A stretch of 44,401 bases of DNA from an uncultured Bacilli bacterium. Lineage in GTDB: Bacteria > Bacillota_I > Bacilli_A > RF39 > UBA660. A program made the translations under genes and the position numbers. The stretch spans positions 1 to 44,401 of the forward strand of contig CALVVS010000004.1 in assembly GCA_944363925.1 (NCBI GenBank), in the 5' to 3' direction. This document shows positions 17,820-25,879 of the stretch, piece by piece (position 1 is the stretch's first letter; each line of letters starts with the position of its first letter). The notes under the pieces were generated by a model. It ran no database searches. It was not told the DNA's origin and saw only the letters and a program-made list of their open reading frames with translations.

Positions 17820-18110
17820 ATGAAAATAGATAAAAAAAGTGATGATTTTTGTTTCTATCAAGCTAGAATAAATATCAAAAAATATCGCAAAAAATTAGGT
17901 ATAACCGCTCAAGAATTGGCCGATAGAACTGAACTTTCTCATCAATTTATAAGAAGTTTAGAAGCTATAAAAATAGTCAAAAGACCTAGATTAGATACCC
18001 TCTCTAGAATTGCTAGAGCTTTAAATATAGAATTAAGACAACTTTTTGATGACATTAATATAGAAGATATAGATATAAAAAAACAAAACAACTCTAAAAA
18101 TAATAAATAA
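17820..18110 (+). CDS. XRE-family (Cro/CI) helix-turn-helix regulator
   Basis: This 96-residue protein starts at ATG 17820, because AAGGTG (17808-17813) lies just before it. The HTH covers about residues 15-70: I-K-K-Y-R-K-K-L-G-I-T, A-Q-E-L-A-D-R, then the recognition helix S-H-Q-F-I-R-S-L-E, and L-D-T-L-S-R-I-A-R-A-L as the last helix. The tail is short and charged, with no ligand domain. It is divergent from the variable surface protein and precedes the SPFH cluster by 76 bases. It probably represses from the palindrome at 17754. A terminator overlaps its stop, so the SPFH gene likely has its own promoter. Confidence 0.85.
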   Translation: MKIDKKSDDFCFYQARINIKKYRKKLGITAQELADRTELSHQFIRSLEAIKIVKRPRLDTLSRIARALNIELRQLFDDINIEDIDIKKQNNSKNNK

Positions 18111-18123
18111 AAGTTGTTTTTTT
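18086..18123 (+). terminator. Terminator of the XRE gene
   Basis: AAACAACT (18086-18093) pairs with AGTTGTTT (18112-18119), followed by T; it overlaps the end of the gene. Confidence 0.7.
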
Positions 18124-18186
18124 CTTTAAAACATTGCTTAAAAAAATTAACTAGTATATAATTAAAATAAAGGAGAGTGAATAATA

Positions 18187-19332
18187 ATGGGTTTAATAAA
18201 AGCCGTAACTAGTTCAGTATCATCTGGATTAGGTGATCAATTTAAAGAATTTATTGAATGCCCAGAGATTGCAAATAATGTTTTAATTCAAAGAGGAAAA
18301 GTTAATCATGGAGAGGGTAATAAAAATCCTGAAGAAGGAATTATCACCAAAGGTAGCCAAATAGTCGTTCCAGAAGGTATGGCTATGATGGTCATCGATA
18401 ATGGTGCAATTGCTGACTTCTCAGCTGAACCAGGTATCTATACCTATGAACAAAGCACTGAACCAACAGTCTTCGACGGTGGTTTCTTTAAAGGTGTAAA
18501 AGAGACAATAAAAAATATTGGAAGGCGTATTACTTATGGTGGACAGCCTGCCCACGACCAAAGAGTATATTATGTTAATACTAAAAATATGCTTGGAAAT
18601 AAATTTGGTAGTCCACAACCAAAAAAAATAACCGATGAAAAATATGGAACTTTAGAAGTTACCTTCTTCGGTGAATATGCTGTTAGAGTTGTCGATCCAG
18701 CAGTATTAATAGCAAGTGTTATTGGTACAAATCCAAAAGACACAATCACCTTTGACGAAGTTGTTGGTAGCCAGTTAAAAACAAAATTCATTGAAAAAGT
18801 TACTCTAGCCATATCTAATGTCATGCGAAATAAAAAAGTATCATTTGGTGACATGGGTCTTTATGGTAGTGATATTTCTGATGAAATGAATAAATGCCTA
18901 GATGACTCTTGGAAAAAACAATATGGCCTAATGGTAACTGATGTCGCAATGGGCGATATTAATCTAACCGATGAATCAATGAAAAGAGTATCGCGTATTG
19001 ATGATGCCAAAATATTCTCAGATCCAACTTTACAATCTGGTTTAATGGCAAGTGCTTCTGCTGAAGCTATGGAAAGTGCCGCCTCTAATGAAGCTGGTTC
19101 AATGATGGGCTTTATGGGTATGGGCTTAGCTAACCAAACTGGAGCCAATATGATAAATGCTGTTAATCAAAATCTAAATAATGCCCAGACCACTGCTCAA
19201 GCAACTCCGCAAGCTACTACTCAAGTAGCCGGTGCCGTCCAAACAGATACCAATGCTCCAAAATTTTGTAGTAATTGCGGTGCCAAATTAACCGGTAAAT
19301 TCTGTAGTAACTGTGGTAAGGAAGCTAAATAA
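18187..19332 (+). CDS. SPFH/Band-7 domain protein with C-terminal zinc ribbon (YdjI-like)
   Basis: This 381-residue protein has a strong SD (AAAGGAGAG) before ATG 18187. The N-terminal 280 residues are an SPFH domain of the YdjI type: I-E-C-P, L-I-Q-R-G, G-S-Q-I-V-V-P-E-G, F-S-A-E-P-G-I-Y-T-Y and G-E-Y-A-V-R-V. A Gly/Met/Ala-rich and a Gln/Ala/Thr-rich linker follow. The C-terminus is a double-CxxC zinc ribbon (C-S-N-C-G ... C-S-N-C-G). SPFH proteins form oligomeric membrane scaffolds; Bacillus YdjI belongs to the PspA membrane-stress operon. Here PspA is absent and the partners are three Tim44-like zinc-ribbon proteins, the first overlapping its stop by one base. Confidence 0.9.
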   Translation: MGLIKAVTSSVSSGLGDQFKEFIECPEIANNVLIQRGKVNHGEGNKNPEEGIITKGSQIVVPEGMAMMVIDNGAIADFSAEPGIYTYEQSTEPTVFDGGFFKGVKETIKNIGRRITYGGQPAHDQRVYYVNTKNMLGNKFGSPQPKKITDEKYGTLEVTFFGEYAVRVVDPAVLIASVIGTNPKDTITFDEVVGSQLKTKFIEKVTLAISNVMRNKKVSFGDMGLYGSDISDEMNKCLDDSWKKQYGLMVTDVAMGDINLTDESMKRVSRIDDAKIFSDPTLQSGLMASASAEAMESAASNEAGSMMGFMGMGLANQTGANMINAVNQNLNNAQTTAQATPQATTQVAGAVQTDTNAPKFCSNCGAKLTGKFCSNCGKEAK

Positions 19333-19865
19333 TGAACGAAATATTAAAATACGATCCAGAATTTTCTGAAAGTAAATTCAAAACATATGTCGATAATGTC
19401 TTTATCCAGCTTCATATGGCTGTTGTTACTAAAGAATTAGAAAACGTTAAACATTTTTTATCAGAAGATGTATATAATAAATATAAACAAAAAATAGATG
19501 GCTTAAATAGTAAACATCAAATTCAAATGTATGATGAACTAAACGTCGCCCAAACTGAAATATTAAGTTATGAAATAACAAATACAGATATGATAATTAA
19601 AGTATATATTTTATCTCGTTACTTAGATTATTTAATGGATGAGGATGCTAATTACATAAGTGGTGATACAGATGTCAGAAGTGAAAGAGCTAATTATCTC
19701 ACATTTACAAAAAAAATAAATCATCAGGAAACTGGAACGGTTAAAAAATGTCCCGGTTGTGGTGCCTCCATTGATGTTAATGCTAACGGAAAATGTGCTT
19801 ACTGTGGAACCATCTATAACCTAGATGAAACGGGATGGGTACTAACTTCAATTGAAACAAAATAA
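19332..19865 (+). CDS. Tim44-like domain protein with C-terminal zinc ribbon
   Basis: This 177-residue soluble protein starts one base inside the stop of the SPFH gene, so the two are translationally coupled. Residues 1-125 form an alpha+beta domain with the Tim44/Mba1-like pattern: D-P-E-F-S-E-S-K-F, V-F-I-Q-L-H-M-A, L-E-N-V-K-H-F-L, Y-N-K-Y, then beta strands. A zinc ribbon follows (C-P-G-C-G ... C-A-Y-C-G) and a short G-W-V-L tail. No membrane segment. Tim44-like domains bind membranes or unfolded chains in transport proteins. It is the simplest member of a three-gene family here. The role is inferred from fold and context only. Confidence 0.7.
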   Translation: MNEILKYDPEFSESKFKTYVDNVFIQLHMAVVTKELENVKHFLSEDVYNKYKQKIDGLNSKHQIQMYDELNVAQTEILSYEITNTDMIIKVYILSRYLDYLMDEDANYISGDTDVRSERANYLTFTKKINHQETGTVKKCPGCGASIDVNANGKCAYCGTIYNLDETGWVLTSIETK

Positions 19866-19877
19866 AGGAGTAAACAT

Positions 19878-20735
19878 ATGAATAAAAAGGTCAAAAATAT
19901 ATTAATAATCATTTTTGCTTGCTTTGTTTTATTAATACCTTTGTATCATCCAGAAGCTGATTCAGGATTTGATGGTAGTTACTCAGGAGGTTCATCTGGA
20001 GGTGGCTTTAGCTCTGGTTCAAGTTGGAGTGGTGGCTCTTCTTATGGTGGCCGTTACTATAGTAGTGGTAGTGCTGATCCTGTAACTGCCTTTATAACTT
20101 TAGGTATAACATTAATAATTGTTGCTGCTGTCATATTAAAAACTAAACAAAATGGTCATATGCCAACTACAACATTAAAAAATATTCCACCATATAATAA
20201 AGATGAATTGACAAAAATACTTCCAGACTTTAATGAACAAAAATTCCAAAAAGAAGCCTATGATATATATAAAAATATTCAAATTGCTTGGATGAACTTT
20301 GATAACGATACAATTAGAAAAAATGTCACTGATGAAATGTACAATATGTATAAATCACAATTAACAACCTTAAAAGTCAAAAAACAAACCAATGTTATGA
20401 AAGATTTTAACCTATTAGGATTTAATATTGTAGGCATGGACATAAAAAAGGAATTTGTATCATTAACCGTAATCATGCAAGTAGAATGCTTTGATTATAT
20501 AACAAATAAAGATAATAAAGTTGTAAGAGGAACAGACAAGAAAAAAGTTATCTACAATTATGCTATGACCTTCAATAAAGGTATTAGTAAAAAAGATAAT
20601 AAATGTCCAAATTGTGGTGCACCTTTAGAAAACGTTAACTCTAGTAAATGCCCATACTGTGACTCGACAATAATTAATAAAAAATATGACTGGGTACTAG
20701 CAAAAAAACAAGTCTTATCACAAAGATATAAATAG
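19878..20735 (+). CDS. Membrane-anchored Tim44-like protein with Gly/Ser-rich region and zinc ribbon
   Basis: This 285-residue protein follows AAAGGAG. It begins with a signal-like hydrophobic segment (about 7-24), then a Gly/Ser/Tyr-rich low-complexity stretch (about 30-66), then a second membrane helix (about 72-90). The cytosolic part carries a Tim44-like domain (I-L-P-D-F-N-E-Q-K-F, I-Q-I-A-W-M-N-F-D) and a zinc ribbon (C-P-N-C-G ... C-P-Y-C). The tail D-W-V-L-A-K-K-Q-V-L-S-Q-R-Y-K is shared with the next gene. It is probably the membrane anchor of the SPFH assembly. Confidence 0.75.
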   Translation: MNKKVKNILIIIFACFVLLIPLYHPEADSGFDGSYSGGSSGGGFSSGSSWSGGSSYGGRYYSSGSADPVTAFITLGITLIIVAAVILKTKQNGHMPTTTLKNIPPYNKDELTKILPDFNEQKFQKEAYDIYKNIQIAWMNFDNDTIRKNVTDEMYNMYKSQLTTLKVKKQTNVMKDFNLLGFNIVGMDIKKEFVSLTVIMQVECFDYITNKDNKVVRGTDKKKVIYNYAMTFNKGISKKDNKCPNCGAPLENVNSSKCPYCDSTIINKKYDWVLAKKQVLSQRYK

Positions 20736-20757
20736 GGAAGCCAATAAGCTTCCTTTT
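20736..20757 (+). terminator. Terminator between two Tim44-like genes
   Basis: GGAAGC (20736-20741) pairs with GCTTCC (20748-20753), then TTTT. Probably partial, because the next gene has an SD only 5-10 bases further on and no clear promoter. Confidence 0.6.
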
Positions 20758-20771
20758 ATAAGGAGTTTAAT

Positions 20772-21566
20772 ATGTATCAAAATAATTTTAATATACTTGT
20801 AGTCATTGACCTAAGACTTTATACCGTCGGCTTAATTGCCGTAGTAGTTCTTTTACCAATAATTTCACCAATATTAAATAGAATTTTCTTAAATATGTGG
20901 GAACCAAATAAAATATTTAGAAAAAAATCTAAAACCTTTGTCAAAAGAAAATATATCCCATTTAATGAAAAAGAAATTCTTAAAGTAGATAAAACCTTTA
21001 ATAAAATAGAATTTCAATCAAAAGTCTTTAATATCTATCAAATAATTCAAACCGCTTGGATGAACTTCGATTATAATACCATCAGAAAATACACCACTGA
21101 TGAAATATATAATATGTATAAATCATTAGGTCAAAACCTTCAAAAGAAAAAAAGAAAAAATATCACCAAAGACTTCACCTTAAAATATTTTAATATATCT
21201 GGCATGGAAATAAAAAAAGATATAATATCTTTAACTGTCTTTGTCAAAATAGAAGAATTTAACTATATAATAAATCATAAAGAAAAAGTAGTAAGCGGCA
21301 ATAAAAGAAAAAAAGTCATAAGAAATCTTCGCATGACATTTATAAAAACAAAAAATCAAAATAATAATAAATGTCCAAACTGTGGTGCACCACTTCCAAA
21401 TATCAATTCAAATACCTGTATGTATTGTAATTCCATAGTTTATGGTGAAAACCATGATTGGATACTTTCTGAAAAATTAGTCGTCTCACAAAAATATAAA
21501 CAAAAAAAGTCCACTGACCAATTATTTCTATCATTAATGAAAAAACATCACACAAAAAATCGTTAG
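20772..21566 (+). CDS. Second membrane-anchored Tim44-like zinc-ribbon protein
   Basis: This 264-residue paralogue of the preceding gene starts at ATG 20772 after AAGGAG. It keeps one N-terminal membrane helix (about 12-35) but lacks the Gly/Ser-rich region. The Tim44-like domain (I-I-Q-T-A-W-M-N-F-D, Y-N-M-Y-K-S) and zinc ribbon (C-P-N-C-G-A-P-L ... C-M-Y-C) align closely with the neighbour, including the D-W-I-L-S-E-K-L-V-V-S-Q-K-Y-K tail. A basic segment (residues 45-60) follows the helix. It looks like a recent tandem duplication that diverged at the N-terminus. Confidence 0.7.
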   Translation: MYQNNFNILVVIDLRLYTVGLIAVVVLLPIISPILNRIFLNMWEPNKIFRKKSKTFVKRKYIPFNEKEILKVDKTFNKIEFQSKVFNIYQIIQTAWMNFDYNTIRKYTTDEIYNMYKSLGQNLQKKKRKNITKDFTLKYFNISGMEIKKDIISLTVFVKIEEFNYIINHKEKVVSGNKRKKVIRNLRMTFIKTKNQNNNKCPNCGAPLPNINSNTCMYCNSIVYGENHDWILSEKLVVSQKYKQKKSTDQLFLSLMKKHHTKNR

Positions 21567-21589
21567 AATAAACTTCTAGCGATTTTTTT
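21556..21589. terminator. Bidirectional terminator between converging genes
   Basis: AAAATCGTTAGAA (21556-21568) pairs with TTCTAGCGATTTT (21574-21586) with one G-U pair, ending in a T-run. Serves the Tim44-like gene and the opposing XRE gene. Confidence 0.8.
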
Positions 21590-21604
21590 ACACCCCACAA
21601 CTAA

Positions 21605-21850
21605 CTACTCTGATTTTGGTTTCTCGTAATACATAATATCACTTAATTCACACTCTAATATAAAACATATTTTGGCAAGTACATCTTTGTCATATCTAGA
21701 AATGCTGTTCTCATAATACCTGTCAATTATTTGATGATGTAATCCAGTTCTCTTCGCAAGCATCGTCTTGGTTAAATTCCTTTTCTTCATCATCGTTTTT
21801 ATATCAAAGTGAATATCACCATAATCGACATAAACAATTACACTGTTCAT
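21605..21850 (-). CDS. Small XRE-family (YozG-like) regulator
   Basis: This 81-residue protein starts at ATG 21850, which has AAGGGTG five bases upstream. Residues 15-75 form a compact HTH: I-K-T-M-M-K-K-R-N-L-T, K-T-M-L-A-K-R-T-G-L, recognition helix H-H-Q-I-I-D-R-Y-Y-E, then L-A-K-I-C-F-I-L-E-C-E-L-S-D-I-M-Y-Y-E. This matches short regulators of the YozG/HTH_26 type. It is divergent from the truncated variable-protein copy at 22037. The intact variable protein also has a divergent XRE gene, so the pairing occurs twice. Target unknown. Confidence 0.8.
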   Translation of the reverse strand: MNSVIVYVDYGDIHFDIKTMMKKRNLTKTMLAKRTGLHHQIIDRYYENSISRYDKDVLAKICFILECELSDIMYYEKPKSE

Positions 21851-21954
21851 AATATCACCCTTGTATTTATTGTACCATGTGTATTCTTTTTGCAAAACAG
21901 CTTTCACAAATTATTTATACATTCGGAATATATATTCAAAAAATTAAAAAATTG

Positions 21955-21963
21955 TGTTATAAT
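21955..21963 (+). promoter_or_regulatory. Extended -10 upstream of the truncated variable-protein copy
   Basis: TGTTATAAT; a weak -35 (TTCAAA, 21935-21940) lies 17 bases upstream. A perfect 12-base palindrome, GAATATATATTC (21926-21937), overlaps that -35. Confidence 0.5.
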
Positions 21964-22036
21964 CAAATTAAATACGATAATATTCGACATAACCTATTTA
22001 CTATAATCAAACTAAGGATAAAATGGAGGAACAAAA

Positions 22037-22369
22037 TGGAACGGGAAAGTAGCTTTAGTTACAATGAGTGAATATATAAGAAGTAATAGTAATAAAAATA
22101 GTTGTGGATCAGTAAGTTTAATTTATGCTAATAGAGATACTTGTAAAAATACCAATTGGATGATAAATAGTAGTATATTTTGGACTTTGTCGCCTGCTTT
22201 TGCCAGTTCTAACTACGTGTTCCTTGTCTACAACGATAGCAGCATTGACCGTAACTATGGCGTGATCTATGCGGGCGACGCAGTACGACCAACCCTCTAT
22301 CTTTCATCAGATATCAAAATCACCGGTGGAACAGGAACCTCTTCTGACCCCTACCAAATTTCACTATAA
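22037..22369 (+). pseudogene. Truncated copy of the variable secreted protein, C-terminal domain only
   Basis: The frame from TGG 22037 encodes W-N-G-K-V-A-L-V-T-M-S-E-Y-I-R-S-N-S-N-K and continues to 22369, aligning with the last third of the 16810-17706 protein. The signal peptide and N-terminal two thirds are missing, and a TAA is in frame just upstream (22022-22024). ATG 22064 could start a 101-residue piece but has no SD. After W-T-L-S-P there are 28 residues unlike the other copy, then A-V-R-P-T-L-Y-L-S-S-D-I-K-I-T-G-G. Bases 22201-22297 contain 50 G/C in 97, far above the surroundings. It is a remnant, a silent cassette, or a domain left by rearrangement. Confidence 0.65.
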
Positions 22370-22401
22370 AAACACGTTAGAAATAAACCCTAACGTGTTT
22401 T
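22369..22401. terminator. Bidirectional terminator between the remnant and clpB
   Basis: AAAACACGTTAG (22369-22380) pairs perfectly with CTAACGTGTTTT (22390-22401). Confidence 0.85.
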
Positions 22402-22405
22402 AAAA

Positions 22406-24517
22406 TTACTTAATAATAAACTCGCCATTTTTAACATCAATAACAACCTCAGAATTAAACTTGATATCCTCATTAATAATAGCTCTCGCAATCAAAGTTT
22501 CGATATTTCTACTTACATATCTCTTAATTGGTCTAGCCCCATATTTTTCATCATATGAATTATCAATAATAAACTCTTTAGCCTTATCAGTTACTTTAAT
22601 GGTTAATTTTTTATCACTTAATCTATTTTCAATCTCTTTAATAATCTTATCTAATATTTCATAAACAACATCTTTAGAAAGAGAATTAAATATAATAATT
22701 TCATCAATACGGTTAATAAACTCAGGTTTAAATGTCCTTCTAAGTTCACTCATAACCATCTCATCACTATCTTCATGACCCTCTAATATATAATCACTAC
22801 CTAAATTAGAAGTCATAATAATAATTGTATTTTTAAAATCAACCATACGTCCTTGTGAATCAGTAATTCTACCATCATCTAGTATTTGAAGTAATATATT
22901 AAATACGTCTTTATGAGCTTTCTCAATTTCATCAAAAAGTACAATACTATATGGATTACGCCTAACCGCTTCCGTTAACTGACCACCATCGTCATATCCA
23001 ACATATCCTGGAGGCGAACCAATTAATCTAGAAACAGAGTGTGCTTCCATATATTCACTCATATCAATTCTGACCATATGTCTCTCATCATCAAATAATT
23101 CATAAGCCAAAGACTTAGCCACTTCAGTCTTACCAACACCAGTTGGACCTAAAAATATAAATGAACCAATTGGTCTATTTGGGTCCTTAATACCAGCACG
23201 CGCCCTAATAATAGCCTCACTAACTAGGTGCAAAGCCTTATCTTGACCCTTAACTCTTTTCTTTAAATTATCCTCTAAATGAAGTAATTTTTCCCTTTCA
23301 GTGCCAACTAACTTGCTAATCGGAATATTTGTCCATTTAGAAATAATCGCAGCAATTGACTCATCATCAACCACATCACTTAAAATAGAATTCTTATTGT
23401 TTCGCTTAAGTTCTTCTAACTCTTTCTCTAAAGAAGGAATAACCCCGTGACGAAGCCTAGCCGCCGACTCTAAATCATACTTAGACTCTGCATACTCTAA
23501 ATCACGGTTAGCCTTCTCAATTTCTTCCTTCTTACGGTTAATAGAATTATTAATCTCCTTTTCATGTTCCCAAGCTTCTCTTAACTCTTTCTCCTTAGCC
23601 TTTAAAGAACTAAGTTTCTCATCAATCTCTTTAATTCTATTTTTTGAAAAATCATCCTTTTCTTTTTTCAAAGCTTGCCTTTCAACCTCTAATTGCATAA
23701 TCTTACGGGTCAAAGTATCTAAAGAAGTAGGCACAGACTCTAATTGAACCTTAATAGTCGCACATGCTTCATCAACCAAATCAATTGCCTTATCCGGTAA
23801 AAATCTGTCAGTAATATACCTGTCAGATAAAGTCGCTGCCGCAACTAACGCCCTATCCTTAATCGTCACACCATGATATACCTCAAAACGAGATTTCAAA
23901 CCACGTAAAATAGTAATAGTATCAAGAACTGTTGGTTCAGATACTAATACCTTTTGAAAACGTCTTTCCAAAGCCCCATCTTTCTCAATATATTTGCGGT
24001 ACTCATTTAAAGTTGTAGCCCCAATACAGTGAATTTCACCACGTGCCAGCATCGGTTTAAGCATATTTCCTGCATCCATCGCCCCTTCCAATGCTCCGGC
24101 TCCAACAATCATGTGAATCTCATCGATAAACATAATTATCTCACCGTCAGAATCTTTAACTTCCTTAAGTACTGCCTTTAATCTATCTTCAAACTCACCA
24201 CGATATTTAGCTCCTGCAATCAAAGATCCCATATCAAGCTCCCAAATACGTTTATCCCTTAAACTGTTAGGAACATCACCTTTGACAATACGCTGAGCCA
24301 AACCTTCGACAATCGCTGTCTTACCAACACCAGGTTCACCAATCAATACTGGGTTGTTCTTAGTCTTACGTGATAAAATACGCGTAATACTTCGAATTTC
24401 ATCATCACGGCCAATAACTGGATCAACCTTGCCATCCTTAACCGCTGAAGTAATATCTCGCCCATACTTTTCTAAAACATTTTGTAAACCTTCTTGATAA
24501 GCTTGTCCTTCGTTCAT
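22406..24517 (-). CDS. clpB: ClpB disaggregase lacking the N-terminal domain
   Basis: This AAA+ chaperone solubilises aggregated proteins with DnaK. The 703 residues start at N-E-G-Q-A-Y, with [10 protein letters not shown] about residue 14, so the usual N-terminal substrate domain (about 150 residues) is absent. Present in order: NBD1 with G-E-P-G-V-G-K-T and I-M-F-I-D-E-I-H, a coiled-coil middle domain (about 255-370, including the [12 protein letters not shown] motif), NBD2 with G-P-T-G-V-G-K-T and [11 protein letters not shown], and the C-terminal domain. ATG 24517 has AGGAGGTG upstream. A CIRCE operator overlaps the promoter. The N-terminal domain is dispensable in known short ClpB forms. 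Confidence 0.95.
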   Translation of the reverse strand: MNEGQAYQEGLQNVLEKYGRDITSAVKDGKVDPVIGRDDEIRSITRILSRKTKNNPVLIGEPGVGKTAIVEGLAQRIVKGDVPNSLRDKRIWELDMGSLIAGAKYRGEFEDRLKAVLKEVKDSDGEIIMFIDEIHMIVGAGALEGAMDAGNMLKPMLARGEIHCIGATTLNEYRKYIEKDGALERRFQKVLVSEPTVLDTITILRGLKSRFEVYHGVTIKDRALVAAATLSDRYITDRFLPDKAIDLVDEACATIKVQLESVPTSLDTLTRKIMQLEVERQALKKEKDDFSKNRIKEIDEKLSSLKAKEKELREAWEHEKEINNSINRKKEEIEKANRDLEYAESKYDLESAARLRHGVIPSLEKELEELKRNNKNSILSDVVDDESIAAIISKWTNIPISKLVGTEREKLLHLEDNLKKRVKGQDKALHLVSEAIIRARAGIKDPNRPIGSFIFLGPTGVGKTEVAKSLAYELFDDERHMVRIDMSEYMEAHSVSRLIGSPPGYVGYDDGGQLTEAVRRNPYSIVLFDEIEKAHKDVFNILLQILDDGRITDSQGRMVDFKNTIIIMTSNLGSDYILEGHEDSDEMVMSELRRTFKPEFINRIDEIIIFNSLSKDVVYEILDKIIKEIENRLSDKKLTIKVTDKAKEFIIDNSYDEKYGARPIKRYVSRNIETLIARAIINEDIKFNSEVVIDVKNGEFIIK

Positions 24518-24567
24518 AATAACACCTCCTTGTTAAAATTCTAATCTTTATGCAAGATTACATTATA

Positions 24568-24596
24568 ACTATATCACCACTTTTAGCACTTGTCAA
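24568..24596 (-). promoter_or_regulatory. Sigma-A promoter of clpB
   Basis: On the minus strand, consensus -35 TTGACA (24591-24596), a 17-base spacer and -10 TATAGT (24568-24573) preceded by TGA. The -35 is inside the CIRCE element. Confidence 0.85.
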
Positions 24597-24609
24597 GGGC
24601 GAGTGCTAA
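24583..24609. promoter_or_regulatory. CIRCE operator (HrcA binding site)
   Basis: TTAGCACTT (24583-24591), nine bases, GAGTGCTAA (24601-24609). This matches the CIRCE consensus TTAGCACTC-N9-GAGTGCTAA with one mismatch. It implies repression of clpB by HrcA and induction by heat or unfolded protein. Confidence 0.95.
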
Positions 24610-24662
24610 AAATAAATAATATTATTTTAACACCAAAAACACTTAATTTATAAATAGTAACC

Positions 24663-24691
24663 TTGCTAAAATAATCATAAATTGTTAAAAT
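24663..24691 (+). promoter_or_regulatory. Promoter of the glycosyltransferase gene
   Basis: -35 TTGCTA (24663-24668), 17-base spacer, -10 TAAAAT (24686-24691) preceded by TGT. Confidence 0.6.
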
Positions 24692-24706
24692 AAAAGCGGT
24701 GATAAT

Positions 24707-25786
24707 ATGAAAACAATATCTCTTTGTATGATTGTCAAAGATGAAGAAAAAGTCTTAGATACTTGCTTAAATAGTATTCATGACTTAGTCGATGAAATAA
24801 TTATCGTAGATACTGGCTCTACTGATAAAACCAAAGAAATAGCTCAAAAATATACAGATAAAATCTATGATTTCAAATGGGTTGATGACTTCGCTAAAGC
24901 TAGAAACTATTCGTTTTCCAAAGCCACTAAAGACTATATAATGTGGTTAGATGCCGATGATTACTTGCCAGAAGAAGAAAAACCAAAATTTAAAAAACTA
25001 AAAAAATCGCTAAATGACACAGTAGACATGTATACCATGATTTATATATATAGTAGAGATAAAAATGGCATGCCCACCTATGTACAAAGAAAATATCGTT
25101 TGTTAAAAAGAAAAAATAATTATCAGTGGGAAAGTCCAATCCATGAATTTATAAAACCGAAAGGCAAAATAGTCACCACAGATATAACCATTATCCACAA
25201 TAAAATTCATGTAAACGACCCCAATAGAAACCTTCGCATCTTTGAAAAAATGATTAAAGAAAACCATAAATTTACAATCAGAGAGCAGTACTGTTATGCC
25301 GATGCCTTGTATAGAAATAGAAATTATCAAAAAGCTATTGAATTATTTGAAGAATTTGTCGCAAAAACATTAACTAATTATAATCAAAATAAACATTATC
25401 TATATCTAGCCCTAATCGAATTAGCAGATTGCTATAAATTTACAAATAACCCAAGAAAAGAAATAAACACCTTGCTTTTAATCTTAAAAAATCAAATTCC
25501 AACAGTTAATCTCTTATATAAAATAGGTGACTTTTTCCGTAGACAAAAACAATATAAAATGGGTGTCTATTGGCTCAATCTTGCAGTAAATAGTTCAGAA
25601 GTTTCCGATAATCAACAATACGAAAAATACTTAAGTTACATAAGCTTAGGCATATGCTATTATTATTTAAAAGATTATGAAAAAGCCTATAATACCAATG
25701 AAAAAGCCGGAAAAATATCACCTAATAGCCAAACATATATAAATAATAAAAAAATATATCAGCAGTTTCTAAAAAATAACCAGTAA
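24707..25786 (+). CDS. Family 2 glycosyltransferase with C-terminal TPR repeats
   Basis: This 359-residue cytosolic protein has an N-terminal GT-A domain: S-L-C-M-I-V-K-D-E-E-K, E-I-I-I-V-D-T-G-S-T-D-K-T, A-R-N-Y-S-F and the metal-binding D-A-D-D of W-L-D-A-D-D-Y. From about residue 195 the sequence is helical with TPR-like pairs (Y-C-Y-A-D-A-L-Y-R-N-R-N-Y-Q-K-A-I-E-L-F; L-G-I-C-Y-Y-Y-L-K-D-Y-E-K-A-Y). This SunS-like GT2+TPR layout is seen in peptide and protein S- or O-glycosyltransferases and in surface-glycan enzymes. No precursor peptide is adjacent. SD is weak (GGTGAT). Confidence 0.85.
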   Translation: MKTISLCMIVKDEEKVLDTCLNSIHDLVDEIIIVDTGSTDKTKEIAQKYTDKIYDFKWVDDFAKARNYSFSKATKDYIMWLDADDYLPEEEKPKFKKLKKSLNDTVDMYTMIYIYSRDKNGMPTYVQRKYRLLKRKNNYQWESPIHEFIKPKGKIVTTDITIIHNKIHVNDPNRNLRIFEKMIKENHKFTIREQYCYADALYRNRNYQKAIELFEEFVAKTLTNYNQNKHYLYLALIELADCYKFTNNPRKEINTLLLILKNQIPTVNLLYKIGDFFRRQKQYKMGVYWLNLAVNSSEVSDNQQYEKYLSYISLGICYYYLKDYEKAYNTNEKAGKISPNSQTYINNKKIYQQFLKNNQ

Positions 25787-25819
25787 AATCTGATTATTTA
25801 AAAATAATAAAACTTCTAT

Positions 25820-25848
25820 TTTACATTTAATTTTAACCATGCTATACT
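25820..25848 (+). promoter_or_regulatory. Promoter of the sortase gene
   Basis: -35 TTTACA (25820-25825), 17-base spacer, -10 TATACT (25843-25848) preceded by TGC. Confidence 0.6.
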
Positions 25849-25879
25849 ACTAATAGTTAATAAAGAAAGGGAATAAAGT

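Noticed and set aside
22037-22369. The fragment as a DGR template repeat
   Set aside because: Its variable block is not rich in AAC/AAT codons as a template should be; it looks more like an already varied copy.
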